From positions 1 to 12,497 of the forward strand of contig CAZDYP010000161.1 in assembly GCA_964509505.1 (NCBI GenBank): a DNA stretch of 12,497 nt. The letters run 5' to 3'. Below, piece by piece: positions 1 through 6,097 of the stretch; position 1 is the stretch's first letter; the number at the start of each line of letters is the position of its first letter. A model generated the notes under the pieces. That model was given only the letters and a program-made list of their open reading frames with translations. It was not told the DNA's origin and did not search any database. The position numbers and the translations under genes were made by a program. Source of the stretch: CAZDYP01 sp964509505. GTDB taxonomy: Bacteria > Chloroflexota > Anaerolineae > JACRMK01.

Positions 1-192
1 GCCGCCGAAGAACGTCTGCTTCGCGCGCTCTGGGTCAACGTGAATAAATTGATGATCGCCCGTCGCGTCGGCAATCTTGTTGACCATCTCCTGCGTGATG
101 AGAAACCAATCGCCGACGCTGGTTTCCTTGCCGATGTATGATTTCAATTCGTCGAGGGTGGTGACCTCGGCAGTGATTTGTTCGGTGGACAT
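1..192 (-). CDS. MaoC/NodN-like dehydratase, N-terminal part (runs off left edge)
   Basis: The 64 visible codons start MSTEQITAEVTTLDEL and contain VGDWFLITQEMVNKIADATG followed by DHQFIHVDPERA and TFFGG. This is the typical beginning of a MaoC-like (hot-dog fold) hydratase of the NodN type: the aspartate-histidine pair after the ATGD turn (D-x-x-x-I-H-x-D) is the conserved hydratase region. Such enzymes hydrate or dehydrate enoyl-CoA-type thioesters in the cytoplasm. The ATG at 192 has a clear AAGGAG site five bases upstream. The C-terminal half, including the rest of the hot-dog sheet, lies outside the window, so the substrate cannot be narrowed down. It is on the same strand as the upstream genes but separated from them by about 400 bp, so it probably has its own promoter. 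Confidence 0.82.
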   Translation of the reverse strand, partial: MSTEQITAEVTTLDELKSYIGKETSVGDWFLITQEMVNKIADATGDHQFIHVDPERAKQTFFGG

Positions 193-231
193 AGATTCTC
201 CTTTACCAGGTGTGTTATACGGTTAGCCATA

Positions 232-240
232 AGTATATCA
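232..240 (-). promoter_or_regulatory. Candidate extended -10 promoter for the MaoC-like gene
   Basis: Read on the minus strand, positions 240-232 give TGATATACT, an extended -10 pattern (TG-N-TATACT), about 40 bases upstream of the MaoC-like start codon. No convincing -35 box lies at 16-18 bp, which is tolerated for extended -10 promoters. Seen directly as sequence; the promoter role is inference. Confidence 0.35.
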
Positions 241-416
241 CACCCTCCAAAACAAAGCGGGGCAAGAGTTCAGTTTGTTGTCTCGCCCTAACCAATTCAC
301 CGCCATTGTCATTGCCTCCACGCACATGGCGACAACGGACACGCTACGCGACCGACAAACTGACGAGCAGCACGCGCGCCCAACGTCAGTTGGTCAGTTG
401 CCCCGTCCGTTGTCGC

Positions 417-461
417 CACGCGCCCGACGCCAGACGACACACGCACGAAAGACGCGCCACG
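417..461. repeat. 45-bp direct repeat, copy 1
   Basis: Begins CACGCGCCCGACGCCAGACG and continues to 461. It matches 539-583 at 43 of 45 positions, with an offset of 122 bp. GC-rich, no obvious internal dyad. Confidence 0.85.
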
Positions 462-538
462 TCCTCATCCGTTGCCCTCCGTTTATCCGTTTCAATCCGT
501 TGTCGAAACGCTCCGTTGTCACCCTCGCCCCAACCCCA

Positions 539-583
539 CACGCGCCCGACGCCAGACGACACACGGACGAAAGATGCGCCACG
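539..583. repeat. 45-bp direct repeat, copy 2
   Basis: Second copy of the repeat at 417-461, differing by two substitutions. The 77 bp between the copies contains several CCGTT words, which suggests local duplication inside a low-complexity tract. Confidence 0.85.
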
Positions 584-595
584 CCCAATGTTCAC

Positions 596-799
596 TTACC
601 CACCGCGCTGTACAGCTTGGCTTTCTTCTTTGCCGCACTTATCGCAGTATGGCTTGTTTTCGTAGTTATACTGCCCACATACACATTTCCACCATTTATT
701 ACTTCTACGTTGGCTGTCATGAGTGGGGCAGCTGGAGTTTTGGCAGTTATTGTAGTAATTGTCATTGCGATGTCCACATTGTTTGCATGTCCATGCCAT
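596..799 (-). CDS. Small protein with two RanBP2-type zinc fingers
   Basis: A 67-residue protein made almost entirely of two zinc-binding modules. Finger 1 is W3-x-C5-x2-C8-x3-N12-x6-C19-x4-C24 and finger 2 is W37-x-C39-x-C41-x3-N45-x6-C52-x2-C55. The Trp, Asn and four-Cys spacing follows the RanBP2 (zf-RanBP) pattern, with a slightly long last knuckle in finger 1 and a short first knuckle in finger 2. In eukaryotes these fingers bind ubiquitin or single-stranded RNA; in bacteria the role is mostly unknown. The start at 799 is supported by AGGAGG seven bases upstream. The gene follows a small membrane-protein gene by 42 bp on the same strand, so the two are probably cotranscribed. The tail SQAVQRGG is likely disordered. 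Function not known. Confidence 0.75.
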   Translation of the reverse strand: MAWTCKQCGHRNDNYYNNCQNSSCPTHDSQRRSNKWWKCVCGQYNYENKPYCDKCGKEESQAVQRGG

Positions 800-841
800 A
801 TTGGCCTCCTATAGGCTTGAAGACGCAGGCTCAATAGAAGC

Positions 842-1153
842 TCAACGACGAGTAAGAGTTTCTTCGATGACCCGCCATCCAATCCAAACGAAGCCCAATG
901 GAAACACCAAAATCCCACCTACGATGCCTGCAACAAGCACCAATGCAAGAGAGGTCCATGTTGAAGTGAGCCTGATTAGAAATCCCAGGGCTATCCACCC
1001 GCCAAGGACACCTGCAATAGACATTCCGCCGCATGCAGCCTCCCAATTATTTCCGATGTGGCCCTGACTTAGGACATAGAGAAAGACCGACATTCCTCCG
1101 AGCATTCCTCCAAAGCTTGCAACGATCCTTTCTAGCATCAGTCTGTTTTCCAT
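842..1153 (-). CDS. Small membrane protein, function unknown
   Basis: A 103-residue hydrophobic protein starting MENRLMLERIVASFGGMLGG. Three membrane segments are visible: about residues 9-29 (SFGGMLGGMSVFLYVL), 42-62 (GGMSIAGVLGGWIALGFLI) and 68-92 (SLALVLVAGIVGGILVFPLGFVWIG). All are rich in glycine pairs, which suggests tightly packed helices. The tail RRVIEETLTRR-like end is charged and probably cytoplasmic. A longer in-frame start exists at 1279, but the ATG at 1153 has GGAGGAAG just upstream and avoids a low-quality N-terminal extension that would run through a hairpin. It sits between coxL and the zinc-finger gene on the same strand. I do not recognise the family. Confidence 0.7.
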   Translation of the reverse strand: MENRLMLERIVASFGGMLGGMSVFLYVLSQGHIGNNWEAACGGMSIAGVLGGWIALGFLIRLTSTWTSLALVLVAGIVGGILVFPLGFVWIGWRVIEETLTRR

Positions 1154-1184
1154 TGTTCTTCCTCCATGTTTGGATGCACATCTT

Positions 1185-1218
1185 GTTGGGGGAGGTGCAA
1201 GGGTGCACCTCCCCCAAC
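1185..1218. repeat. Perfect 15-bp inverted repeat (hairpin) downstream of coxL
   Basis: Arms GTTGGGGGAGGTGCA (1185-1199) and TGCACCTCCCCCAAC (1204-1218) enclose the four-base loop AGGG. It lies 25 bp past the coxL stop and 32 bp before the start codon of the next minus-strand gene. It is a very stable hairpin but lacks a T run on either side, so a simple intrinsic terminator is not shown. It could be an mRNA 3'-end stabiliser or a processing site. Confidence 0.75.
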
Positions 1219-1242
1219 TCAATTTCAGCACACTAGGCGCAA

Positions 1243-3591
1243 TTATAAAGCTACGCCCTTCTCCTTCAATACCCCCCACACCTTCGCTGGCGTCAATGGA
1301 ATATCAATGTGCGTCACGCCGAGATGCGCGAGCGCGTCCACCACCGCGTTCGCAATCGCAGGCGGCGCGCCTACCGTTGCCGATTCGCCCACTCCTTTTG
1401 CGCCGAGTGGGTGATGCGGCGAAGGCGTCACCGTCTTGTCCGTCTCCCACTTCGGCGTCTCCATCGCCGTCGGCAGCAGATAGTCCATGAACGTGCCCGA
1501 CTTGTTCACGCCGTTCTCGTCATAGACAATCTCCTCCAACAGCGCGGGCGCCATGCCCATCGTCAAGCCGCCGTGAATCTGCCCGTCCACGATCATCGGG
1601 TTGATGATGTTGCCGCAATCGTCCACTGCGACAAAGCGGCGAATCTTCACCTCGCCCGTGCCACGGTCAATGTCCACCACGCAGATGTACGCGCCAAACG
1701 GGAACGTCAAATTCGGCGGGTCGTAATAGTTCACCGCTTCGAGTCCCGCCTCCATGCCTTGCGGATGGTTCGTGTATGCGGCGAAGGCAATCTCCTGAAT
1801 CGTCTTCGCGCGTGATGGCGCACCCTTCACGTAAAACTTGCCCTTCTCCCATTCGAGGTCAGCCTCGTTCGCTTCGAGCAAGTGCGCCGCAATCTTCTTC
1901 GCCTTCTCACGAATCTTACGCGACGCCATCGCCGCCGCTGCGCCCGCTGTCGGCGTCGAGCGCGAGGCATACGTGCCGAGACCATAAGGCGCGGTGTCGG
2001 TGTCGCCTTCCTCAACGGCGATGTGGTCTTCGGGGATACCCAACTCTTCCGCGATGATTTGCGCGTAGGTCGTCTCGTGGCCTTGCCCTTGCGACTTCGT
2101 GCCGAAGCGCGCGATGACCTTGCCGGTTGGATGGATGCGAATCTCGGCGGAGTCGAACATCTTGATGCCGAGAATGTCGAAGGTGTGCGACGGCCCCGCG
2201 CCGACGATCTCTGTGAACGTCGAGATACCGATGCCCATCAACTCGCCACGCGCGCGCTTCTCCGCTTGCTCTTTGCGGAGCGCATCGTAACCGATGATGC
2301 TCTTCGCCTTGTCGAGCGCGCCTTTGTAGTTGCCGCTGTCATATTCCCACCCCAACGCGGATTTATATGGGAACTGTTCGGGCTTGATGAAATTTTTCTC
2401 GCGCAGCTCGGCAGGATCCATGTTCAACTTGTGCGCGAGCACATCCACCATGCGTTCAATCGCATGAACCGCTTCGGTCACGCGGAACGAGCAACGATAC
2501 GCGATGCCTCCGGGTGGCTTGTTGGTATAGACGCCGTCCACTTCTGCGAACGCCTTTTGAAAATCGTACGAGCCTGTCGCAATCGAAAACAGCCCTGCGG
2601 GAAACTTGGACGGGTTCGCCGCCGAATCGAACGCGCCGTGATCCGCGACGACGCCCATCTTCATCGCGGTGATCTTGCCCTCTTTCGTCGCGGCAAGTTG
2701 CGCGTGGATGTGATAATCGCGCGCGAACGAATCCGCCATCAAGTTCTCGCTGCGGTCTTCGATCCATTTCACGGGCGCGCCCGTCAGCACCGACGCAGCC
2801 ACAGCCAGCACGTAGCCAGGATACACAGGCACTTTGCCGCCGAATCCGCCGCCGATGTCAGGCGAGATGACGCGAATCTTATGCTCATGCAAACCGAGAT
2901 GCCCCGCGACGAGCGCGACCACCGTGCGAATGGCGTGCGGCGCTTGCGTCGTCATGTACAACGTCAGATGTCCCTCGCTCGGATTCCAGCTCGCCACACA
3001 ACCGCACGTCTCAATCGAAGCGACATGAATGCGTGGGATATAAATGTCTTCGGCGACGGTCACATCCGCTTTGCTGAGTTCGTCGTCAACGGCTTGGCGG
3101 TCGCCGACTTCCCAATGCCAGATGTGATTGGACTTCTGCTCGCGGTCGAAGCGAATCGCAGGCGCGTCGGGCAACAGCGCCTTCTTCGGATCGAGCACAG
3201 GTTCGAGCGGCTCATAGTCAACCTCGACGGCCGCGACGCCATCCGCCGCCGCATAGCGCGAGGTCGCAATCACCGCCGCAACCTCTTGGTGATAGTACAT
3301 CACCGTATCCACAGGCAAGACCATCTGCCGGTCGCTCATCAACGTCGGCATCCATTCGAGTTTGTACGGCACGAGGTCTGCGCCCGTGACGACGGCGGCG
3401 ACGCCGGGTGTGGCGAGCGCCTTCTCTTTGTTGATGCTCTTGATTTTCGCGTGCGCGTATGGCGCGCGCACGATGTCCAGATACAACATGCCGGGCAACT
3501 TGATGTCGTCAACGTAGTTGCCCTTACCACGAATGAAGCGCGCATCCTCCTTGCGCTTCACCGCCTGTCCCATACCATGAGCGATGCCCAT
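1243..3591 (-). CDS. coxL: Aerobic carbon monoxide dehydrogenase large (molybdenum) subunit, form I
   Basis: A 782-residue molybdenum hydroxylase subunit, close to the usual length of about 800. It holds the Mo/Cu-cytosine-dinucleotide site where CO is oxidised to CO2; electrons pass to the CoxS iron-sulphur centres and CoxM FAD. Visible motifs: GGGFGGK (247-253), AYRCSFR (364-370), GQGHE (502-506) and GVGES (733-737). AYxCSFR is the signature of form I CoxL, with Cys367 the expected copper-thiolate ligand; form II proteins have AYRGAGR instead. Glu736 corresponds to the conserved catalytic glutamate. The start at 3591 (MGIAHGMGQAVKRKED) has AAAGGAGA nine bases upstream. It is the last gene of a coxM-coxS-coxL set, but is separated from coxS by a tandem repeat array with a sequence gap. 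The long open frame on the opposite strand is a shadow. Confidence 0.95.
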   Translation of the reverse strand: MGIAHGMGQAVKRKEDARFIRGKGNYVDDIKLPGMLYLDIVRAPYAHAKIKSINKEKALATPGVAAVVTGADLVPYKLEWMPTLMSDRQMVLPVDTVMYYHQEVAAVIATSRYAAADGVAAVEVDYEPLEPVLDPKKALLPDAPAIRFDREQKSNHIWHWEVGDRQAVDDELSKADVTVAEDIYIPRIHVASIETCGCVASWNPSEGHLTLYMTTQAPHAIRTVVALVAGHLGLHEHKIRVISPDIGGGFGGKVPVYPGYVLAVAASVLTGAPVKWIEDRSENLMADSFARDYHIHAQLAATKEGKITAMKMGVVADHGAFDSAANPSKFPAGLFSIATGSYDFQKAFAEVDGVYTNKPPGGIAYRCSFRVTEAVHAIERMVDVLAHKLNMDPAELREKNFIKPEQFPYKSALGWEYDSGNYKGALDKAKSIIGYDALRKEQAEKRARGELMGIGISTFTEIVGAGPSHTFDILGIKMFDSAEIRIHPTGKVIARFGTKSQGQGHETTYAQIIAEELGIPEDHIAVEEGDTDTAPYGLGTYASRSTPTAGAAAAMASRKIREKAKKIAAHLLEANEADLEWEKGKFYVKGAPSRAKTIQEIAFAAYTNHPQGMEAGLEAVNYYDPPNLTFPFGAYICVVDIDRGTGEVKIRRFVAVDDCGNIINPMIVDGQIHGGLTMGMAPALLEEIVYDENGVNKSGTFMDYLLPTAMETPKWETDKTVTPSPHHPLGAKGVGESATVGAPPAIANAVVDALAHLGVTHIDIPLTPAKVWGVLKEKGVAL

Positions 3592-3646
3592 ATCGTGTGT
3601 CTCCTTTCGTATTTGTCATTGCGAATTCCTCGACTTCACTTCTGTG

Positions 3647-4190
3647 TCATGGCGAGCGTGGTGTGCGAAGCCATCGCCTCGCGCTACGTCATGGCGAGCG
3701 TGGTGTGCGAAGCCATCGCCCTCGCCCGCATGTCATGGCGAGCGTGGTGTGCGAAGCCATCGCCCTCCAGCGATGTGGGGATTGCTTCGGCGCAAACTGC
3801 GCGCCTCGCAATGACGGTCAGCTAGTGTCATGGCGAGCGTGGTGTGCGAAGCCATCGCCCTCCAGCGATGTGGGGATTGCTTCGGCGCAAACTGCGCGCC
3901 TCGCAATGACGGTCAGCTAGTGTCATGGCGAGCGTGGTGTGCGAAGCCATCGCCCTCCAGCGATGTGGGGATTGCTTCGGCGCAAACTGCGCGCCTCGCA
4001 ATGACGGTCAGCTAGTGTCATGGCNNNNNNNNNNNNNNNNNNNNNNNNNNNNNNNNNNNNNNNNNNNNNNNNNNNNNNNNNNNNNNNNNNNNNNNNNNNN
4101 NNNNNNNNNNNNNNNNNNNNNNNNCTCCCTCTCACCACATGGAGATTGCTTCGGCGCAAACTGCGCGCCTCGCAATGACAGTCAGCTACC
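3647..4190. repeat. 95-bp tandem repeat array between coxS and coxL, interrupted by a sequence gap
   Basis: Three identical 95-bp units start at 3733, 3828 and 3923. A fourth starts at 4018 and is cut by the N run at 4025. Before them are two shorter units, holding only the first half, at 3647 and 3689. After the gap (4136-4188) there is a diverged second half. Each full unit is an imperfect inverted repeat: the left half begins TCATGGCGAGCG and continues to GCGAAGCCATC, while the right half read in reverse begins TCATTGCGAGGCGCGC and continues to CGAAGCAATC. Each would therefore fold as a long hairpin in RNA. From memory, similar words (GTCATTGCGAG with GCGAAGCAATC) occur as dispersed repeats in many bacterial genomes. 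The array is not coding; the open frame MASVVCEAIA is just the repeat read through. Confidence 0.92.
4025..4124. other. Assembly gap, 100 N
   Basis: Exactly 100 ambiguous bases, the conventional placeholder for a scaffold gap of unknown size, falling inside the tandem repeat. The true number of repeat units, and therefore the coxS-coxL distance, is not known. Confidence 0.98.
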
Positions 4191-4647
4191 GCATCTTCTC
4201 CGCCGCATACTTCACCGCCTCGACGATGTTCACGTAGCCCGTACAGCGACAGAGGTTGCCCGAAATCGCCCAGCGAATTTCTTCTTCGGTTGGGTTCTTA
4301 TTCTTTTGTAGAAACGCCACCGAGGTCAGCATCATGCCCGGCGTGCAGAAACCGCACTGCAAGCCATGCTTCTCGTGGAAGCTTTCCTGAATCGGATGCA
4401 GCTTGCCGCCAGTCGCCAGCCCTTCAACCGTCATCACCTTGCGCCCATCAGCCTGCACCGCGAACACCGTGCAAGACTTCACCGCCTTACCGTCCAACAG
4501 CACAGTGCAAGCGCCACATGAGCTCGTATCGCAGCCGATGTGCGTGCCTGTCTGATTGGCAACCTCGCGGATGAAGTGTACCAACAACAAGCGCGGCTCC
4601 ACTTCGGTGGTCATGTCCGCACCATTTAAGTTAACCGTAATCTTCAC
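4186..4647 (-). CDS. coxS: Aerobic carbon monoxide dehydrogenase small ([2Fe-2S]) subunit
   Basis: A 153-residue protein with the two [2Fe-2S] domains of the molybdenum hydroxylase small subunit. The plant-ferredoxin-like N-terminal cluster uses Cys39, Cys44, Cys47 (GCDTSSCGAC) and Cys59. The C-terminal helical cluster uses Cys98 and Cys101 (CGFCTPGM) and Cys133 and Cys135 (NLCRCTGY). All eight ligands are present. It relays electrons from the molybdenum site of CoxL to the FAD of CoxM. The start is a GTG at 4647, in the context AATGTGAAG with only a weak GAGG site upstream. The overlapping ATG is directly followed by TGA and is out of frame. The stop codon TAG at 4188-4186 coincides with the edge of the downstream repeat array. 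Confidence 0.93.
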   Translation of the reverse strand: MKITVNLNGADMTTEVEPRLLLVHFIREVANQTGTHIGCDTSSCGACTVLLDGKAVKSCTVFAVQADGRKVMTVEGLATGGKLHPIQESFHEKHGLQCGFCTPGMMLTSVAFLQKNKNPTEEEIRWAISGNLCRCTGYVNIVEAVKYAAEKMR

Positions 4648-4661
4648 ATTGTCCTCGCTTT

Positions 4662-4752
4662 CTTGGTGTCATGTATCATGTGTCACGTGTCATGTGTCAC
4701 ATTTCACGCTTCACGTTTCACTTGACACTTGACACTTAAACACTTGACACTG
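4662..4752. repeat. Degenerate short-repeat tract between coxM and coxS
   Basis: The spacer is built from variants of three words: GTGTCATGT/GTGTCAC, TTTCACG/CTTCACG and CTTGACACTT. Several are direct repeats (for example three copies of CTTGACAC). It looks like simple-sequence decay of an intergenic repeat and has no coding character. It ends right at the coxM stop codon and leaves only about 15 bp before the coxS start. Confidence 0.7.
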
Positions 4753-4753
4753 G

Positions 4754-5620
4754 TTACGCCTTTGCCCTTTCCAGCGCCTTGTTGACTGCGCGCATCGTCA
4801 ACACACGCACCACATTGCGCTTGTATTCGACTGAGCCGCGCAAGTCTTCGCTGGGCTGACAATCTTCGCTCGCCCATTGACCTGCTTGCGCGATGAGCGC
4901 GTCCGTAGGCGCATTGCCGCGCAACGCATCTTCGGAACGCTTGGCGCGCAGCGCGGTCACGCCGACATTCGTCAAGCCGATGCCGATTTGTTCAATCTTG
5001 CCGCTCGCGTCAAGATTCAATTGCACAGCGACAGCAGCAGTGGCGAAGTCGCCCACCTTACGTTCCAACTTCATGTATGCGCCGCCACTGCGCGCGACTG
5101 GCATTGGAACGCGCACTTCGGTGATGATTTCGTCGTGCGTCAGCGCGGTCTCGAACAAGCCCGTGAAGAAATTATCTATCGCAATCGTGCGGCTGCCTTT
5201 CGGGCCCGTGGCGACGACTTCGGCGCGATATGCCAGCATCGTCGCGGGATGATCGTTAGCGGGGTCGGCGTGCGCGAGGTTGCCCGCCACCGTCGCCAGG
5301 TTCCGCACGAGCGGGTCAGCGATGACACGCGACGTGTCGTGCAAGAGTGGATACTTGCTACGCACGAGCGCCGATGCTTCAAGGTCGCTTTCACGCACGA
5401 GCGCGCCAATCCGCAACGAGCCGTCTTCTTCACGAATGTAGTCGAGGTTGGGAATGCGGTTGATGTCAACGAGCAACGCAGGCGTGCCAAGCCGCAACTT
5501 CAGCGCGGGGATGAGGCTGTGTCCGCCTGACAACAGCTTCGCGTCGGCGTTGCCTTGCAGAAGTGCGATAGCTTCGGGCACAGTCTGCGGCGCGGCGTAC
5601 TGAAATGATGCAGGAATCAT
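4754..5620 (-). CDS. coxM: Aerobic carbon monoxide dehydrogenase medium (FAD-binding) subunit
   Basis: A 288-residue flavoprotein subunit of the molybdenum hydroxylase type, matching the usual CoxM length. The FAD-binding signatures are SGGHSLIPALKLRL (31-44) and RNLATVAGNLAHADPAND (106-123), the latter containing T-V-A-G in the place of the TIGG motif. A KLERKVGDFATAAVAV segment fits form I CoxM. It accepts electrons from CoxS and passes them to the quinone pool or another respiratory acceptor at the inner face of the membrane. I chose the ATG at 5620 because AGGAGGG lies seven bases upstream and the N-terminus MIPASFQYAAP is typical; a longer frame opening at 5647 has no such site. It is the first gene of the coxM-S-L set. 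Confidence 0.93.
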   Translation of the reverse strand: MIPASFQYAAPQTVPEAIALLQGNADAKLLSGGHSLIPALKLRLGTPALLVDINRIPNLDYIREEDGSLRIGALVRESDLEASALVRSKYPLLHDTSRVIADPLVRNLATVAGNLAHADPANDHPATMLAYRAEVVATGPKGSRTIAIDNFFTGLFETALTHDEIITEVRVPMPVARSGGAYMKLERKVGDFATAAVAVQLNLDASGKIEQIGIGLTNVGVTALRAKRSEDALRGNAPTDALIAQAGQWASEDCQPSEDLRGSVEYKRNVVRVLTMRAVNKALERAKA

Positions 5621-5639
5621 GAGAGTCCCTCCTGATGGT

Positions 5640-5672
5640 TTCACCACAGAGGCACAGAGAGCACGGAGAAAT
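5640..5672. repeat. Dispersed-repeat remnant (CACAGAGGCACAGAG type) in coxM leader
   Basis: The stretch TTCACCACAGAGGCACAGAG followed by AGCACGGAGAAA resembles a word (ACCACAGAGGCACAGAG-GA-CACAGAG) that I remember as very common in intergenic regions of several phyla. It lies directly upstream of the coxM ribosome binding site and would be part of the 5' leader. Only one copy is present here, so its repeat status rests on memory. Confidence 0.4.
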
Positions 5673-5761
5673 TTTGAAGAATTTTGCGCTGCGGTGATTC
5701 AAAAAATTTTCGTTCGAGAAAAAACCCTAAAGGTCGCATGAAGTTTCAAAAATAATAGGTG

Positions 5762-5908
5762 TAGGACAAATTGGCAATTTGTCCACCTGGGCAAGTTGCC
5801 AACTTGCCCTACACCTGCCAGGTGGGACAAATTGGCAATTTGTCCGCCTGGGCAAGTTGTCAACTTGCCCTACACCTGCCAGGTGGGACAAATTGGCAAT
5901 TTGCCCAC
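5762..5908. repeat. 61-bp tandem array of nested palindromes upstream of coxM
   Basis: About 2.4 units with a 61-bp period. Each unit contains a 21-bp palindrome with arms GGACAAATT and AATTTGTCC around GGC (5764-5784, 5825-5845, variant 5886-5906). It also contains a second 21-bp palindrome with arms GGGCAAGTTG and AACTTGCCC (5789-5809, 5850-5870) and a junction palindrome CACCTGCCAGGTG. Units differ by only a few substitutions. Transcribed RNA from either strand would form a row of hairpins. It lies in the 477-bp gap between the DUF3500 gene and coxM. Confidence 0.9.
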
Positions 5909-6097
5909 GTAGGAAAATTTAGGTGGTGAACGAGAGGATGAGTGGAAGCGGAAAACGATGGCGCGGCGAGATGGCGCAGTCAGCTGGAGAATAGAAATGA
6001 GGATGCCCTCAACGCGGCTGAGGGCGACAAGATAGATGTTCATCGCAGCATGAAGAATTCACACGAAGCTCGAATGAGCTAATCCGAATGAACACTG
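5909..6097. other. Remaining intergenic DNA downstream of the DUF3500 gene
   Basis: No gene seen. It contains one hairpin with 7-bp arms GCCCTCA (6005-6011) and TGAGGGC (6019-6025), without a T run on the minus strand. Near 6059-6090 is an AT-richer tract with repeated TTCATTCG/TTCGAGC-like words on the minus strand that resembles decayed dispersed repeats. Confidence 0.45.

Larger units (their letters stand above)
193..595. other. Gene-free stretch of 400 bp with repeats
   Basis: No reading frame here has a protein-like composition or a ribosome binding site; the open frames are Arg/Thr/Ser/Pro-rich products of the GC-rich repetitive DNA. The stretch contains a 45-bp direct repeat (listed separately) and several scattered copies of the word CCGTTGTC or its complement. 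It lies between the end of the zinc-finger gene and the start of the MaoC-like gene, so it probably holds a promoter for the latter and transcription termination for the former, though no clear T-tailed hairpin was seen. Confidence 0.5.

Noticed and set aside
275..814. Plus-strand open frames in the left gene-free region
   Set aside because: They overlap the direct repeats and run antisense through the zinc-finger gene, with no ribosome site and low-complexity composition.
592..918. 108-codon minus-strand frame overlapping both small genes
   Set aside because: It overlaps the zinc-finger and membrane-protein genes in another frame, and those have clear ribosome sites and sensible protein features.
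1154..1279. N-terminal extension of the small membrane protein to 1279
   Set aside because: It would translate the 15-bp hairpin and run into the coxL end, while the ATG at 1153 has a strong ribosome site.
1882..3825. Open frame of 647 codons on the plus strand across coxL
   Set aside because: It is antisense to the well-supported coxL gene, very rich in Arg/His, has no ribosome site or family resemblance, and runs into the repeat array. It is a shadow caused by GC-rich codon use.
3647..4024. Repeated peptide MASVVCEAIA as a possible repeat protein
   Set aside because: The 95-bp period is not a multiple of three, so frames change with each unit, and no start signal is present. The DNA is a non-coding inverted repeat.
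3647..4190. CRISPR array
   Set aside because: The units are 95 bp and identical throughout, without unique spacers; there are no cas genes.
4877..5530. 217-codon plus-strand frame across coxM
   Set aside because: Antisense to coxM, Arg/Ala-rich, no recognisable family.
5762..5908. CRISPR-like array
   Set aside because: The repeated part and the part between are both conserved, with only 2.4 units, so it is a tandem repeat of palindromes.
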